A DNA stretch of 64,000 bases, taken from contig JAAEMR010000069.1 of the NCBI GenBank assembly GCA_024225395.1, positions 1 through 64,000 on the forward strand, read 5' to 3'. This stretch comes from Gammaproteobacteria bacterium (GTDB taxonomy: Bacteria > Pseudomonadota > Gammaproteobacteria > GCA-001735895). The notes beneath the pieces were generated by a model that worked only from the letters and a program-made list of their open reading frames with translations, did not search any database and was not told where the DNA came from. A program made the position numbers and the translations under genes. Position 1 is the stretch's first letter, and every line of letters begins with the position of its first letter. Below, one piece after another: positions 16,575 to 26,102 of this stretch.

Positions 16575-18581
16575 ATGAGTTCAGCAGTTAAGTCTGCGGG
16601 CACACCGGCAGGTGAAGATTCTGCCGCCCCCAAAGTGAGTTACCTTTCCACCAAACAAATTATTGCAGGCGTGATTTTCTCCATCATGGCTTTTGCACTG
16701 GCAGCGATTGTTCCAACAATTGAAATTGCCTGGGTGACCGCTGTTTTGATATTGACTATTTACCTGTTTGCATTTGAAGTGGTTGGTGTCGATGTGGCTG
16801 CCGTTTCTGTAATGGTGCTCCTTGGGTTGACTACTTTACTGGCACCTCTTATGGGGCTGCAACAGGGACTGGTTGATACGCAGCAAATCTTTAACGGTTT
16901 TAGCTCCAATGCAGTGATGTCAATTATTGCGGTAATGATTATCGGCGCAGGGCTGGATAGAACGGGTTTGATGAGTAAAGTGGCGTCGTTTATTCTCAAA
17001 ATAGGCGGTACCACGGAAGGTCGGATTATCCCGATTATTTCCAGCACGGTGGGCATTATTTCATCATTCATGCAAAATGTTGGGGCCGCTGCTTTATTTC
17101 TGCCCGTTGTTGGTCGAATTTCTGTCCGTTCAGGAATTCCGATGTCACGTTTATTGATGCCTATGGGTTTTACCGCAATTCTGGGCGGTACCGTAACGAT
17201 GGTGGGTTCCAGTCCATTAATACTGCTTAATGATTTAATCCTGGCGTCCAACCAGGCACTTCCGGCTGATCAGCAAATGGATACCTGGGGGCTGTTTTCC
17301 GTAACACCGGTAGGTTTGGCGTTGATGGCTACCGGCATTTTGTACTTCGTTATTGCCGGTCATTTTGTTCTGCCGGTTTCAAAGGTCGAAAAAGGCAAGA
17401 CATCTGATCCTATGCAGTATTTCAAGGAAGTTTACAACATGGATTATGCGTTGAATGAAATTGTCGTCCCGGATTCAAGTAATTTGATTGGTAAAAAGCT
17501 GGATGATGTTGAGACAACCTATCGTATTCGTATTATTGCCAACAAGATGAGTGGTGAGGCTGGTCAGGTGGGTCCCGGTACACTGGCTCGAGATATCGAA
17601 TTTCAGGCAGGCATGGTTTTAGGTGTGATTGCCGCACCGGGTCATCTTAATCACTTCGTTGAAAAACATGAGTTGAAAAAGCGCGATGCATTGCGCACGT
17701 TTGTCGATGCGCTATCACGCAATAAAGCGGGTATTGCCGAAGTGGTTATACCTCCCGGATCTTCTCTGGTAGGCAAAACCGCACGTGATGTCTGGATGCG
17801 TAAGACTTATGGCCTGGCCATGATCAGTCTACATCGAGGTGGTGACACGCTGCAGGAAGGTGACGATATTCGTAATATGCCTTTGCAGGCTGGTGATACA
17901 CTGGTTGTACATACTACCTGGGTGGCACTTTCACGTATCAGTAAAGATCGCAATTTTGTGGTGATTACCACGGAATATCCACAGGAGGAAAAACTGCGTC
18001 CGGAAAAACTGAAATGGGCCGGCCTGTTTTTTTCTATTGCTTTGGGCCTGGTATTGTTTTCTGACTTACGCCTTTCTATTGCGCTGTTAACCGGTGCTGT
18101 CGGTATGATTCTTTCTGGCGTATTAAAAATTGAAGAAGCATATGAAGCGGTTAGCTGGAAAACTGTTTTTCTGCTGGCTTCTCTTATTCCGTTAGGCCTG
18201 GCCGTTGAAACCAGTGGCACGGCGAAATGGATCGCAGAACAGGTTCTATTTGTTGTGGGTGATGCACCAGGCTGGGTGATTCAGGCTTCGGTAGCAATAT
18301 TGGCGACTTTCTTTACGCTGGTGATGTCTAACGTCGGGGCAACAGTGTTACTGGTTCCTCTGGCGGTGAATATTGCTATTGGTGTAGGGGCTAGCCCGGC
18401 GGTTTATGCGTTAACGGTTGCTCTTGCAACGTCTAATTCATTCCTCATTCCGACGCATCAGGTGAATGCTTTAATCATGGGGCCTGGTGGTTATCGCGTG
18501 CCTGATTTCATGAGAGCGGGTGGCATCATGACTATTCTGTTTCTGATCGTATTGATCCTGATGATGGGAATTATCTTCTAG
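16575..18581 (+). CDS. SLC13-family transporter with two RCK-C (TrkA-C) domains
   Basis: This 668-residue inner-membrane transporter has two blocks of hydrophobic helices separated by a soluble stretch (about 290-470). That stretch carries two TrkA-C-type modules (IVVPDSSNLIGKKLDDVET and VVIPPGSSLVGKTARDV). The helices contain family-like motifs such as FMQNVGAAALFLPV and TLVMSNVGATVLLVPL. Members are annotated as sodium-coupled sulfate, thiosulfate or dicarboxylate carriers. The gene is divergent from the LysR-BicA-like operon, so bicarbonate or sulfur anions are plausible cargo. An AGGAGGGG site after its stop once served a downstream gene that has decayed. Confidence 0.82.
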   Translation: MSSAVKSAGTPAGEDSAAPKVSYLSTKQIIAGVIFSIMAFALAAIVPTIEIAWVTAVLILTIYLFAFEVVGVDVAAVSVMVLLGLTTLLAPLMGLQQGLVDTQQIFNGFSSNAVMSIIAVMIIGAGLDRTGLMSKVASFILKIGGTTEGRIIPIISSTVGIISSFMQNVGAAALFLPVVGRISVRSGIPMSRLLMPMGFTAILGGTVTMVGSSPLILLNDLILASNQALPADQQMDTWGLFSVTPVGLALMATGILYFVIAGHFVLPVSKVEKGKTSDPMQYFKEVYNMDYALNEIVVPDSSNLIGKKLDDVETTYRIRIIANKMSGEAGQVGPGTLARDIEFQAGMVLGVIAAPGHLNHFVEKHELKKRDALRTFVDALSRNKAGIAEVVIPPGSSLVGKTARDVWMRKTYGLAMISLHRGGDTLQEGDDIRNMPLQAGDTLVVHTTWVALSRISKDRNFVVITTEYPQEEKLRPEKLKWAGLFFSIALGLVLFSDLRLSIALLTGAVGMILSGVLKIEEAYEAVSWKTVFLLASLIPLGLAVETSGTAKWIAEQVLFVVGDAPGWVIQASVAILATFFTLVMSNVGATVLLVPLAVNIAIGVGASPAVYALTVALATSNSFLIPTHQVNALIMGPGGYRVPDFMRAGGIMTILFLIVLILMMGIIF

Positions 18582-18593
18582 GAGGGGAAATTG

Positions 18594-18715
18594 ATGATAA
18601 AAAAAATTTTGGCCGCGGCTTTTGTATCTCTGCTAGTCGCTTGATTACCTGCTATGAGCTGGGCCGCTGATGCTAAGTCGATGGATTTACCAATACTTCG
18701 GCCAGCATGGATTTT
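18594..18715 (+). pseudogene. Remnant of an exported protein gene
   Basis: ATG 18594 follows a strong AGGAGGGGA site and opens a perfect signal-peptide core (MIKKILAAAFVSLLVA), but TGA at 18642-18644 stops the frame. The same frame resumes as LPAMSWAADAKSMD, which looks like the signal cleavage site and mature start. Homology then appears to end, and a fragment of another gene follows on the opposite strand. I cannot name the original product. Confidence 0.6.
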
Positions 18716-18724
18716 AACTGATGC

Positions 18725-18966
18725 CAACAGACTGATGAAACGATTTGCTGTGAGCTTTGCCGGGATATCCTTCATGCGATCACCGGTAACAGCCTTTAAG
18801 GAGTCAGGCATTTGCTCCATGCCAAATAAAATAGAGCGAGTCCTCCGTACAGCTTCATGCCCATCAAACCCCATTTCATTTCAGTACCACCTTCTCCTCC
18901 AGCGGCAAGAGCCGGAAGGGCAATCATCAGAGAGAATCCGGCCAGAAGTAGAAACAGCAGCTTTCC
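18725..18966 (-). pseudogene. Remnant of a Na/Pi cotransporter-family gene
   Basis: The minus strand encodes, in one frame, an N-terminus like LAGFSLMIALPALAAGGEGG then MKWGLMGMKLYGGLALF. After a shift to a second frame it continues as LFGMEQMPDSLKAVTGDRMK and DIPAKLTANRFISLL. Joined, these match the start of Na+/phosphate cotransporter (NptA/YjbB-type) proteins. The rest of the roughly 550-residue family is missing, so the gene is truncated as well as frameshifted. Confidence 0.75.
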
Positions 18967-19050
18967 ATTAAAGTGTTTTGTGTTGATCAGGTTGCTTATT
19001 GATATACAAGATTTCCTCGTATGAAAATTATTGTAGGTTTTGATTATCGC

Positions 19051-19433
19051 TTAACTTGCTTTAACGATGGTGACAGGAATGGGAGATAAATGAACCACCT
19101 GTTCGGCCCTGGATCCCAGCATGATGTGTTCAAGACCTGTACGGCCCTGACTGCCCATGATAATCATGCCGGCACTGACTATTTCAGCGACTTCCAGAAT
19201 GCGTGTTACTGGTAATCCGCTGACCAGGCTGGTTTTTGACCTGCCAGGACATTTTATTTCGGGACTGGATTTTACTAACCTGGTCATGAATTCATTTAGC
19301 ATTTCTGTTGCTACGTCTTCAATTCTGAACAGTGTTTTCATTTTGTTATTTTAGTTTAGTAACCCGGTAGATCGGTAGGGTCATGTACCGCATGAAGTAC
19401 GACAACCAATATTCTGATGTCAGAAACTGGCAT
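19051..19433 (-). pseudogene. Frameshifted universal stress protein (UspA family) remnant
   Basis: The downstream frame (96 residues from 19341) ends with typical UspA motifs: AEIVSAGMIIMGSQGRTG, LGSRAEQVVH and PIPVTIVKAS. The usual N-terminal half appears only as a short piece in another frame from ATG 19433 (LVVVLHAVHDPTDLPGY), cut off by TAA at 19356-19358. It shares strand and order with the decayed Na/Pi cotransporter, so the two were probably one operon. A shortened but working 96-residue protein is less likely, because the nucleotide-binding N-terminus is lost. Confidence 0.65.
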
Positions 19434-19696
19434 GTTATTGACATGGAGCAATTATCTAAACAGGTTATTTCTGGACTAAATGTTGTTAATTCTATACGGT
19501 AACCTGATCGTCCTAATTTATTCTAAAATCTTTTTGATTTTATAACAGCTCACTCCCTGGTACTGATATTTTTTTATTTTATTCAGGGTTATATATTTTC
19601 AGTTTAATCAATTAATTTGTTCAATATATAACGTGACTTAAAGTTGTGTAGAAATAATATTAGATTGAATTTAATTTTTTAACATACTGGATTAGA
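19434..19696. other. Intergenic region, AT-rich, no gene seen
   Basis: This 263-base stretch between the Usp remnant and the second SulP gene is AT-rich, most strongly at 19560-19690. I see no open frame of interest, no clear hairpin and no RNA gene. It should hold the SulP promoter. Confidence 0.5.
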
Positions 19697-21496
19697 ATGC
19701 GGCTGGCTGTTTTTTTTAAGAAATATTGTAATTTTGGATATTGTTTTTTTCCTTTCATGGGCTGGATTAAAGAATTAAAAAATCCGGCTGTACTTAAAGC
19801 GGATCTAATTGCCGGTATTACCGTTGCTCTGGTGCTGATTCCACAGTCTATGGCTTATGCCCAGTTGGCAGGCTTACCTCCCTATTATGGTTTATATGCA
19901 TCTTTCCTTCCTGGAATGGTTGCAGCACTTTTCGGATCATCAAGACAGCTTGCCACAGGGCCTGTCGCTGTTGTTTCATTGTTAACCGCTTCTGCGCTTG
20001 AGCCTATTGCTGCTTCCGGTTCAGACGCTTATCTCGCTTATGCCATTATTCTGGCTTTATTCGTCGGTGTTTTTCAGTTGCTATTAGGCCTGTTAAGGCT
20101 GGGAGTTCTGGTTAACTTTTTATCCCATCCAGTTGTAGTCGGATTTACAAATGCGGCTGCGATTATTATTGCGACTTCTCAGATAAGTAAGATTTTTGGT
20201 GTGACTGTCGAGAAGGCTGCGCATCACTATGAAACAGTTTGGCGAGTGATGATGGCTGCGTTTGATCATACGCATTATCCAACCCTGGCTATGGGGGTTT
20301 TGTCCCTGGCTATTCTGATAGTGTTTAAACAGTTTTTACCAAAATGGCCTAACGTGTTAATTGCAGTTGCAGTGGCAACAATTGTTTCATGGGCGTTCGA
20401 TTTTGCAGGCAAAGGAGGGGCTGTTATCGGCAGTATTCCTGAAGGGTTACCGGGGTTTAGTTTTCCAGAAGCTAGCTGGTCTGAAGTATCTGGTTTAATG
20501 GGAACTGCTATTGCAATCGGTCTGATTGGTTTTATGGAGGCCATCTCAATTGCCAAAGCGATGGCGGCGAGAACACAGCAAAAACTCGATCCCAATCAGG
20601 AGCTTGTGGGACAGGGGCTGAGTAACCTGGTTTCCGGTATGTTTTCCGGTTATGCGGTTTCCGGTTCTTTTTCTCGTTCTGCGGTGAATATCAATGCCGG
20701 TGCTATTACCGGATTTTCTTCTATTGTTACCGGTGTGGTTGTGGGTATAACGCTGCTCTGGTTAACGCCATTACTGTATCACCTGCCACAGGCAACTCTG
20801 GCATCGGTAATCGTCATGGCGGTTGTTAACCTGGTGAAAATTGAACCCATCAAGTATGCCTGGAAAGTGCAAAAGCATGATGGCATCGTTTCAATTGTGA
20901 CTTTTGGTTTGACCTTATTACTGGCTCCTCATCTGGAAAATGGCATTATTGTAGGAGTACTTTTATCACTGGGCCTGTTTTTGCACCGCACTATGCGTCC
21001 ACGTATTGCGCTTCTGTCAAGACATCCTGATGGCACCTTGCGCGATGCCAAAGTGCATGATCTGGAGCTTTGCCCTCATATCAGCATGATCCGTTTTGAT
21101 ATGTCTCTCTATTTTGCCAATACCGGTTATTTTGAAGATACTATTCTTGAACAGGTAGCGGCTCACCCCGAGGTTCGATATATCATTATTGATGCAGAGT
21201 CGATTAATCATATCGATGCGACGGGTGAAGAAATGCTGCATTCATTGGCTAAAGCACTGGATGAATCTGGAGTTGAGTTTCTGTTTGCGCGAACTAAATT
21301 GCAGGTTCTGGCTGTTTTTATCCGTACTGGTTTTATCAAGACCCTGGGTGAAGATCACTTTCATAGAACTCGTTCTGAGGCACTTAAATATGCCTGGGAT
21401 CGTACCTATTGTGAGCATGAAGGTTGTACCGCTAACTGTTACCTCGCCCGTGGTAAAGTTGCTGAAGTAGAAGTGCCAGTACCAGCTTCTTCCTGA
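19697..21496 (+). CDS. SulP/SLC26 anion permease with STAS domain
   Basis: A 599-residue inner-membrane anion transporter with the classical SulP stretch DLIAGITVALVLIPQSMAYA, the PPYYGLYAS motif, about 12 membrane segments and a C-terminal STAS domain (roughly residues 450-560). It is closer to sulfate-permease-type members than to the BicA-like gene at 13794. A cysteine-rich tail (CEHEGCTANC) follows the STAS domain. The start may lie at ATG 19757 (MGWIKELKNP), where family similarity begins, rather than ATG 19697. NhaD follows on the same strand. Cargo could be sulfate or bicarbonate. Confidence 0.88.
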   Translation: MRLAVFFKKYCNFGYCFFPFMGWIKELKNPAVLKADLIAGITVALVLIPQSMAYAQLAGLPPYYGLYASFLPGMVAALFGSSRQLATGPVAVVSLLTASALEPIAASGSDAYLAYAIILALFVGVFQLLLGLLRLGVLVNFLSHPVVVGFTNAAAIIIATSQISKIFGVTVEKAAHHYETVWRVMMAAFDHTHYPTLAMGVLSLAILIVFKQFLPKWPNVLIAVAVATIVSWAFDFAGKGGAVIGSIPEGLPGFSFPEASWSEVSGLMGTAIAIGLIGFMEAISIAKAMAARTQQKLDPNQELVGQGLSNLVSGMFSGYAVSGSFSRSAVNINAGAITGFSSIVTGVVVGITLLWLTPLLYHLPQATLASVIVMAVVNLVKIEPIKYAWKVQKHDGIVSIVTFGLTLLLAPHLENGIIVGVLLSLGLFLHRTMRPRIALLSRHPDGTLRDAKVHDLELCPHISMIRFDMSLYFANTGYFEDTILEQVAAHPEVRYIIIDAESINHIDATGEEMLHSLAKALDESGVEFLFARTKLQVLAVFIRTGFIKTLGEDHFHRTRSEALKYAWDRTYCEHEGCTANCYLARGKVAEVEVPVPASS

Positions 21497-21506
21497 TATC
21501 GTCCTC

Positions 21507-21542
21507 AATCTGAGCCTGTCCTGTAAATGCCAGGTTCAGATT
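21507..21542 (+). terminator. Hairpin after the second SulP gene
   Basis: AATCTGAGCCTG (21507-21518) and CAGGTTCAGATT (21531-21542) form a 12-bp stem with one mismatch. The T run after it is weak, so termination may be partial, which would allow co-expression with nhaD. Confidence 0.5.
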
Positions 21543-21643
21543 ATTTGTTACTGTTTCCCGTTTACCTTTAAGGTCTTAATTTCTTGACAGTAAAGCTGTG
21601 AATGTTAATCATTCGTCAACTTCCAATTTTCAAAATAATAAAG

Positions 21644-23065
21644 ATGAAAGTGCTATCGATCATTATATTTAGTGTAATTAGTTTGCTACTACCCCAGACA
21701 AGCTTTGCTACAACTGTTTATCAGCCGCTAGATTTAACATCCAGTAATATTGGTTTCATCGCTATCATCATCTTTGTTGTGGCTTACCTGTTGGTCATGG
21801 CTGAAGAATTTACCCACCTGAGAAAATCCAAACCCGTCATTATTGCTGCTGGAGTTATCTGGGCATTGATTGCGTTTGTGTACCAGTCCCATCCGGGTAT
21901 GGAAGGAATGCCGGGTCAGGCAGTGAGGCATAGTTTGCTGGAATATGCTGAATTAATGCTGTTCCTGCTTGCTGCGATGACCTATATCAATGCGATGGAA
22001 GACCGCCAGGTTTTTGAAGCCCTTCGCTCAAAGCTGGTCAGTTCCGGTTTAGGCTTTCGAGCATTATTCTGGATTACAGGCTTGCTATCTTTTGTGATTT
22101 CACCGGTGGCTGATAATTTGACCACGGCTTTATTGATGTGCGCCGTGGTGTTAGCAGTGGGAGGACATAATGCCAAATTCGTTATGATTGGTTGTATTAA
22201 TATCGTAGTAGCTGCTAATGCGGGTGGAGCTTTTTCACCTTTTGGTGACATCACGACCTTGATGGTGTGGCAGAAAGGAATTGTTCAGTTCTGGGACTTC
22301 TTTGCATTATTTATTCCATCAGCAGTCAATTATCTGGTGCCTGCCGCAATAATGCACTTTGCAGTACCGGATGAAAAGCCTGAAGCTTCTGATGAGATTG
22401 TCATCATGAAGCGCGGTGCCAGGCGAATTATGTTTTTGTTTTTATGTACCATCATTACTGCTGTCAGCTTTCATAACTTTCTTCACTTACCCCCTGTAAT
22501 AGGTATGTTGACTGGACTGGGGTATCTCAAGGTATTTGGCTATTACCTGAAGATAACCCATGATTTTGATAAAGTCCCTTATGATGCATTAAAGGGGAGT
22601 GAATCCGTAGGTGATATTGTACCGTTTGATGTTTTCAAGGGGGTGGCGCGTGCAGAATGGGATACATTGTTATTTTTCTATGGAGTTGTTCTGTGTGTTG
22701 GTGGTCTTGGCTTTTTAGGTTATTTAAGTCTGGCATCAGAATTAATGTATACACAATGGGGCGCAACCAATGCGAATATTGCTGTAGGTGTGTTATCTGC
22801 TATTGTGGATAATATTCCAGTGATGTTTGCGGTGTTAACCATGCTACCGGATATGTCACAGGGGCAGTGGTTGCTGGTAACCTTAACAGCCGGTGTTGGT
22901 GGCTCGATGTTATCTATTGGTTCGGCTGCGGGTGTGGCTCTGATGGGGCAGGCAAGGGGTAAATATACTTTTTTCGGGCATTTGAAATGGACCCCCGTCA
23001 TTGCATTAGGGTATATAGCCAGTATTGCTACTCATTTATGGCTTAATGCATCTTTGTTTAACTGA
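21644..23065 (+). CDS. nhaD: Sodium:proton antiporter NhaD
   Basis: An inner-membrane Na+/H+ antiporter of about 473 residues with 11-12 membrane segments. Family-like stretches include SPVADNLTTALLMCAVVLA, NAGGAFSPFGDITTLMVW and GVLSAIVDNIPVMFAVLTM. I prefer ATG 21644, which opens a clean signal-like helix (MKVLSIIIFSVISLLLPQTS); ATG 21602 would add 14 residues. The Na+ gradient it maintains could power a BicA-like bicarbonate carrier. The order SulP-nhaD upstream of the RuBisCO locus supports that link by inference. Confidence 0.9.
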   Translation: MKVLSIIIFSVISLLLPQTSFATTVYQPLDLTSSNIGFIAIIIFVVAYLLVMAEEFTHLRKSKPVIIAAGVIWALIAFVYQSHPGMEGMPGQAVRHSLLEYAELMLFLLAAMTYINAMEDRQVFEALRSKLVSSGLGFRALFWITGLLSFVISPVADNLTTALLMCAVVLAVGGHNAKFVMIGCINIVVAANAGGAFSPFGDITTLMVWQKGIVQFWDFFALFIPSAVNYLVPAAIMHFAVPDEKPEASDEIVIMKRGARRIMFLFLCTIITAVSFHNFLHLPPVIGMLTGLGYLKVFGYYLKITHDFDKVPYDALKGSESVGDIVPFDVFKGVARAEWDTLLFFYGVVLCVGGLGFLGYLSLASELMYTQWGATNANIAVGVLSAIVDNIPVMFAVLTMLPDMSQGQWLLVTLTAGVGGSMLSIGSAAGVALMGQARGKYTFFGHLKWTPVIALGYIASIATHLWLNASLFN

Positions 23066-23078
23066 CCATCTATTCCGG

Positions 23079-23987
23079 TTAAATTGTGAGCGCTATTTTA
23101 CCGGCCTGTTGCAGCACGTAATCACGAAATTTTTCAGCTAACGGCGACAGGCGTTTATCTTTACGTTGTACCAGGTACCATGAGCGGCGCAATGGAAAGC
23201 CTTCGGCATTGATAATTTTCAGTCGTTTTTCTTTTAACTCGTGTTCCAGTGTATGGATGGAAGCCACACCTAGTCCAAGTCCTGCTTCGACTGATTGCTT
23301 GATAGCATCATTACTATTCATTTCCATGTTGGTGATAAGCGTTTTGTTATGTTCATTAAAAAACCTTTCCATCGCCAACCGGGTACCTGATCCGGATTCT
23401 CTAACCACAAAACCATGCTCCAGTAGTTGATTGATAGAGACAGATTGCTGCTGTTTTGCCAGTGGGTGTGATTGAGAGGCAATCACGACTAATGGATTAT
23501 CCATAAAAGCAATAGTATTTAAGTTCATGTTTTCAGGCGGTAAACCCATCAGCACAATATCAGCCTCACTGTTTTCCAGTTGCTCAATCAGGCCTTCCCT
23601 GTTGGTCACATCAAAACTGATGTGCATGCCGGGGTATAACTCATTAAAGGTTGCGAGCATTTTGGTGGCGACTGCTGAAACCGTTGAGGCAACTACAAGC
23701 TTGAGACGGCCAAGGTGACCTTCGGTGATTTGCTTCAAGTGCTGTTCAGTTTGATCAATCTGTTGCAAGACATTACGGCTTAAAATGAGCATTTCATGAC
23801 CTGCGTCAGTTAACTGGATTTTTCTACCGGCTTTGGTTAGTAGAGAAGTGCCTGTTACTTCTTCTAACTGCTTGATTTGCATAGAAACGGCGGGTTGTGT
23901 GAGGTGTAAAACCTTAGCCGCCTGGGTAAAATTTTGATGAGTTGCAACCTCTAAAAAGACCTTTAGCTGCCTAATGGTGATATTCAT
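23079..23987 (-). CDS. cbbR: LysR-type regulator of the Calvin cycle, CbbR
   Basis: This 302-residue LysR protein has the N-terminal pattern typical of CbbR (RQLKVFLEVATHQNFTQAAK, LHLTQPAVSMQIKQLE) and the GSGTRLAMERFF segment in its effector domain. It is transcribed divergently from cbbM with 196 bases between the two starts. This is the classical arrangement in which CbbR senses RuBP, NADPH or related signals and activates RuBisCO. A TTA-N7-TAA site lies between them at 24020-24032. Confidence 0.93.
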   Translation of the reverse strand: MNITIRQLKVFLEVATHQNFTQAAKVLHLTQPAVSMQIKQLEEVTGTSLLTKAGRKIQLTDAGHEMLILSRNVLQQIDQTEQHLKQITEGHLGRLKLVVASTVSAVATKMLATFNELYPGMHISFDVTNREGLIEQLENSEADIVLMGLPPENMNLNTIAFMDNPLVVIASQSHPLAKQQQSVSINQLLEHGFVVRESGSGTRLAMERFFNEHNKTLITNMEMNSNDAIKQSVEAGLGLGVASIHTLEHELKEKRLKIINAEGFPLRRSWYLVQRKDKRLSPLAEKFRDYVLQQAGKIALTI

Positions 23988-24019
23988 TTTGGGGTTACCT
24001 GTCCAAAGGTGATATGAAT

Positions 24020-24044
24020 TTATTAATTATAAGGTTTTACTTAT
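24020..24044. promoter_or_regulatory. Putative CbbR operators before cbbM
   Basis: TTA-N7-TAA at 24020-24032 fits the LysR/CbbR consensus. It overlaps a second dyad, ATAAG-N6-CTTAT (24029-24044). Both lie 30-60 bases from the cbbR start and 140-165 bases from the cbbM start. The match is to the consensus only; binding is not shown. Confidence 0.5.
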
Positions 24045-24183
24045 GGAAGTCATCAAAAACTATGAATAGTGTTTATAAAAGTAAAGGATTATATTGCCCG
24101 TCCAGTTGAGCGGGAAGCCCCGTAAAACAACCAATTTTTTATGAGCATTTGCTCATTTCATTCTGACTGAGGAGACCATATAA

Positions 24184-25572
24184 ATGGCTTTATTAGATCA
24201 AACAGGTCGTTATTCTGACCTAAGCCTGGACGAAGACAAGTTGTTGGCTGATGGTGGCCACATTCTAGTTGCTTACACCATGACACCTGCTGAAGGTTAC
24301 GGTTACCTGGAAGCTGCTGCTCACTTTGCGGCTGAATCTTCAACCGGTACTAACGTAGAAGTTTCTACGACTGATGACTTTACTAAAGGTGTTGATGCAC
24401 TGGTTTACCATATCGATGAAGCTGAAGGCAAAATGAAGATTGCCTATCCTATCGATCTGTTTGACCGTAACGTGATTGACGGCCGTACCATGATCGTTTC
24501 ATTCCTGACACTGGCTATTGGTAACAACCAGGGCATGGGTGATATCAAGAACTCTCAAATGTATGATTTCTACATTCCACCTAAACTACTGCGTTTGTTT
24601 GATGGTCCTTCTGTCGATATTTCTGATCTGTGGTTCCAGTTGGGTCGTCCTCGTGAGAATGGTGGTTACATCGCTGGTACTATCATCAAGCCAAAGCTTG
24701 GTTTACGTCCAGAGCCATTTGCACATGCTGCATACCAGTTCTGGTTAGGTGGCGATTTCATCAAGAATGACGAGCCCCAGGGAAACCAGGTTTTCTGCCC
24801 AATGAAGAAGGTATTGCCTTTAGTTCATGACGCCATGAAGCGTGCACAGGATGAAACTGGTGAGCCAAAGATCTTCTCTATGAATATCACAGCTGACGAT
24901 CACCACGAAATGTGTGCTCGTGCTGACTACGGTCTAGAGTTATTCGGTGAAGATGCTCCTCGTTTAGCATTCCTGGTTGACGGTTATGTGGGTGGCCCAG
25001 GTATGGTTACAACCGCACGTCGTAACTATCCTTCACAATACTTGCACTATCATCGTGCAGGCCATGGTGCGGTTACTTCTCCTTCTTCAAAGCGTGGTTA
25101 CACTGCGTTTATCCTGGCCAAAATGTCACGTCTGATGGGTGCTTCTGGTATCCACGTAGGTACAATGGGTTACGGTAAGATGGAAGGTGATGCTTCTGAT
25201 AAGATCATCGCATACATGATCGAGCGTGATGAGTGTCAAGGGCCTGAGTACTTCCAGAAATGGGAAGGTATGAAGCCAACAACTCCAATCATCTCTGGTG
25301 GCATGAACGCACTGCGTCTACCTGGTTTCTTTGAGAACCTGGGACACGGTAACCTGATCAACACTTCTGGTGGTGGTTCTTACGGTCACATCGATTCTCC
25401 TGCGGCGGGTGCGATTTCTTTACGTCAGGCTTATAACTGCTGGAAAGAAGGTGCAGACCCAATCGAATACGCGAAAGAGCATAAAGAATTTGCTCGTGCA
25501 TTCGAGTCATTCGAGCATGACGCTGACGCGTTATACCCTGGATGGAGAGACAAGCTGGGCGTTCACAAGTAA
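24184..25572 (+). CDS. cbbM: Form II RuBisCO large subunit
   Basis: This enzyme fixes CO2 onto ribulose 1,5-bisphosphate. The 462-residue length, absence of a small-subunit gene, and sequence ([20 protein letters not shown]) mark it as form II. Key residues are the catalytic K169 in [12 protein letters not shown] and the carbamylated K194 with D196 and E197 in [11 protein letters not shown]. Loop 6 lies around [13 protein letters not shown] 24184 follows GAGGAGA. A strong terminator ends the unit. The GxxExxY remnant, cbbQ and cbbO follow. Form II enzymes have low CO2 specificity, which fits the bicarbonate transport genes nearby. Confidence 0.98.
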   Translation: MALLDQTGRYSDLSLDEDKLLADGGHILVAYTMTPAEGYGYLEAAAHFAAESSTGTNVEVSTTDDFTKGVDALVYHIDEAEGKMKIAYPIDLFDRNVIDGRTMIVSFLTLAIGNNQGMGDIKNSQMYDFYIPPKLLRLFDGPSVDISDLWFQLGRPRENGGYIAGTIIKPKLGLRPEPFAHAAYQFWLGGDFIKNDEPQGNQVFCPMKKVLPLVHDAMKRAQDETGEPKIFSMNITADDHHEMCARADYGLELFGEDAPRLAFLVDGYVGGPGMVTTARRNYPSQYLHYHRAGHGAVTSPSSKRGYTAFILAKMSRLMGASGIHVGTMGYGKMEGDASDKIIAYMIERDECQGPEYFQKWEGMKPTTPIISGGMNALRLPGFFENLGHGNLINTSGGGSYGHIDSPAAGAISLRQAYNCWKEGADPIEYAKEHKEFARAFESFEHDADALYPGWRDKLGVHK

Positions 25573-25592
25573 GTCGAACGTATTAGTTAAAG

Positions 25593-25618
25593 AAGCCCCG
25601 CATGTCGGGGCTTTTTTT
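25593..25618 (+). terminator. Rho-independent terminator after cbbM
   Basis: AAGCCCCG (25593-25600) pairs with CGGGGCTT (25606-25613), followed by a T run. It should limit read-through into cbbQ/cbbO, so cbbM would be made in large excess over its activase. Confidence 0.9.
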
Positions 25619-25656
25619 CTATAGAAATTTTTTGTAAGTTTTTATAGAAAAAACAA

Positions 25657-26082
25657 TTAACCGCAGAGGATAGCACTTAATAATATAAGTGGAATTATTA
25701 TAGATTCTGCTATGAAAGTGCATACTTTTTTAGGTTCAGGAGTGTTAGAAAGTGCTTATGAAGCATGCTTAAAACATGAATTATCTAAAATAGGGATTAA
25801 GGTGAAAACACAGGTAAGCCTTCCGGTGTTTTATGATAATGTAACCATCGATGTTGGTTATAGAATAGATTTGTTGGTAGAAGATTCAGTTATTGTCGAG
25901 TTAAAAGCAGTAGATAAGCTAAATTCGGTTCACGTTGCTCAGCTACTAACCTACTTAAAGCTTAGTAATAAAAAAGCTTGGTTTATTAATTAACTTTAAT
26001 GTCCAGAGACTTAAGCAAGGTATTAAACGATTAGTAAATAACATATAAAGCCCTGCGAACCTCTGCGTTCTCTGCGGTTAAA
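25657..26082. repeat. Inverted-repeat element enclosing the GxxExxY gene
   Basis: The left end TTAACCGCAGAGGA (25657-25670) is the inverted copy of the right end TCTCTGCGGTTAA (about 26070-26082). The right arm is longer (from about 26055, GCGAACCTCTGCGTTC). Between them lies a frameshifted GxxExxY-family gene. The same arm sequence bounds the gene-less element at 26919-27016. It looks like a mobile or formerly mobile cassette dropped between cbbM and cbbQ. No target duplication was obvious to me. Confidence 0.65.
25712..26048 (+). pseudogene. GxxExxY-family (PDDEXK_3) protein, frameshifted
   Basis: GxxExxY proteins are small, of unknown role, with a PD-(D/E)XK nuclease-like fold. The signature GSGVLESAYE is present, as are the nuclease-like D and E-x-K of YRIDLLVEDSVIVELKAV. 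Reading stops early at 25991-25993 (WFIN then TAA). Shifting frame in the A run near 25970-25976 (one A too many) restores a normal tail, LGLLINFNVQRLKQGIKRLV, ending at TAA 26046-26048. Upstream, family-like residues (ISGIIIDSA) continue in frame before ATG 25712 without a standard start. It is probably a pseudogene; a sequencing error in the A run is the alternative. Confidence 0.75.
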
Positions 26083-26102
26083 TATTTTTAAGGTATTAGA
26101 AA

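Noticed and set aside
16760-17251. Long minus-strand open frame inside the SLC13 gene
   Set aside because: It lies entirely within a clear membrane-protein gene on the other strand, and its product is low-complexity and matches no family. It is a shadow frame.
18654-18971. Plus-strand open frame of 105 codons over the decayed genes
   Set aside because: It reads antisense to the Na/Pi cotransporter remnant for most of its length. Only the first few codons belong to the exported-protein remnant.
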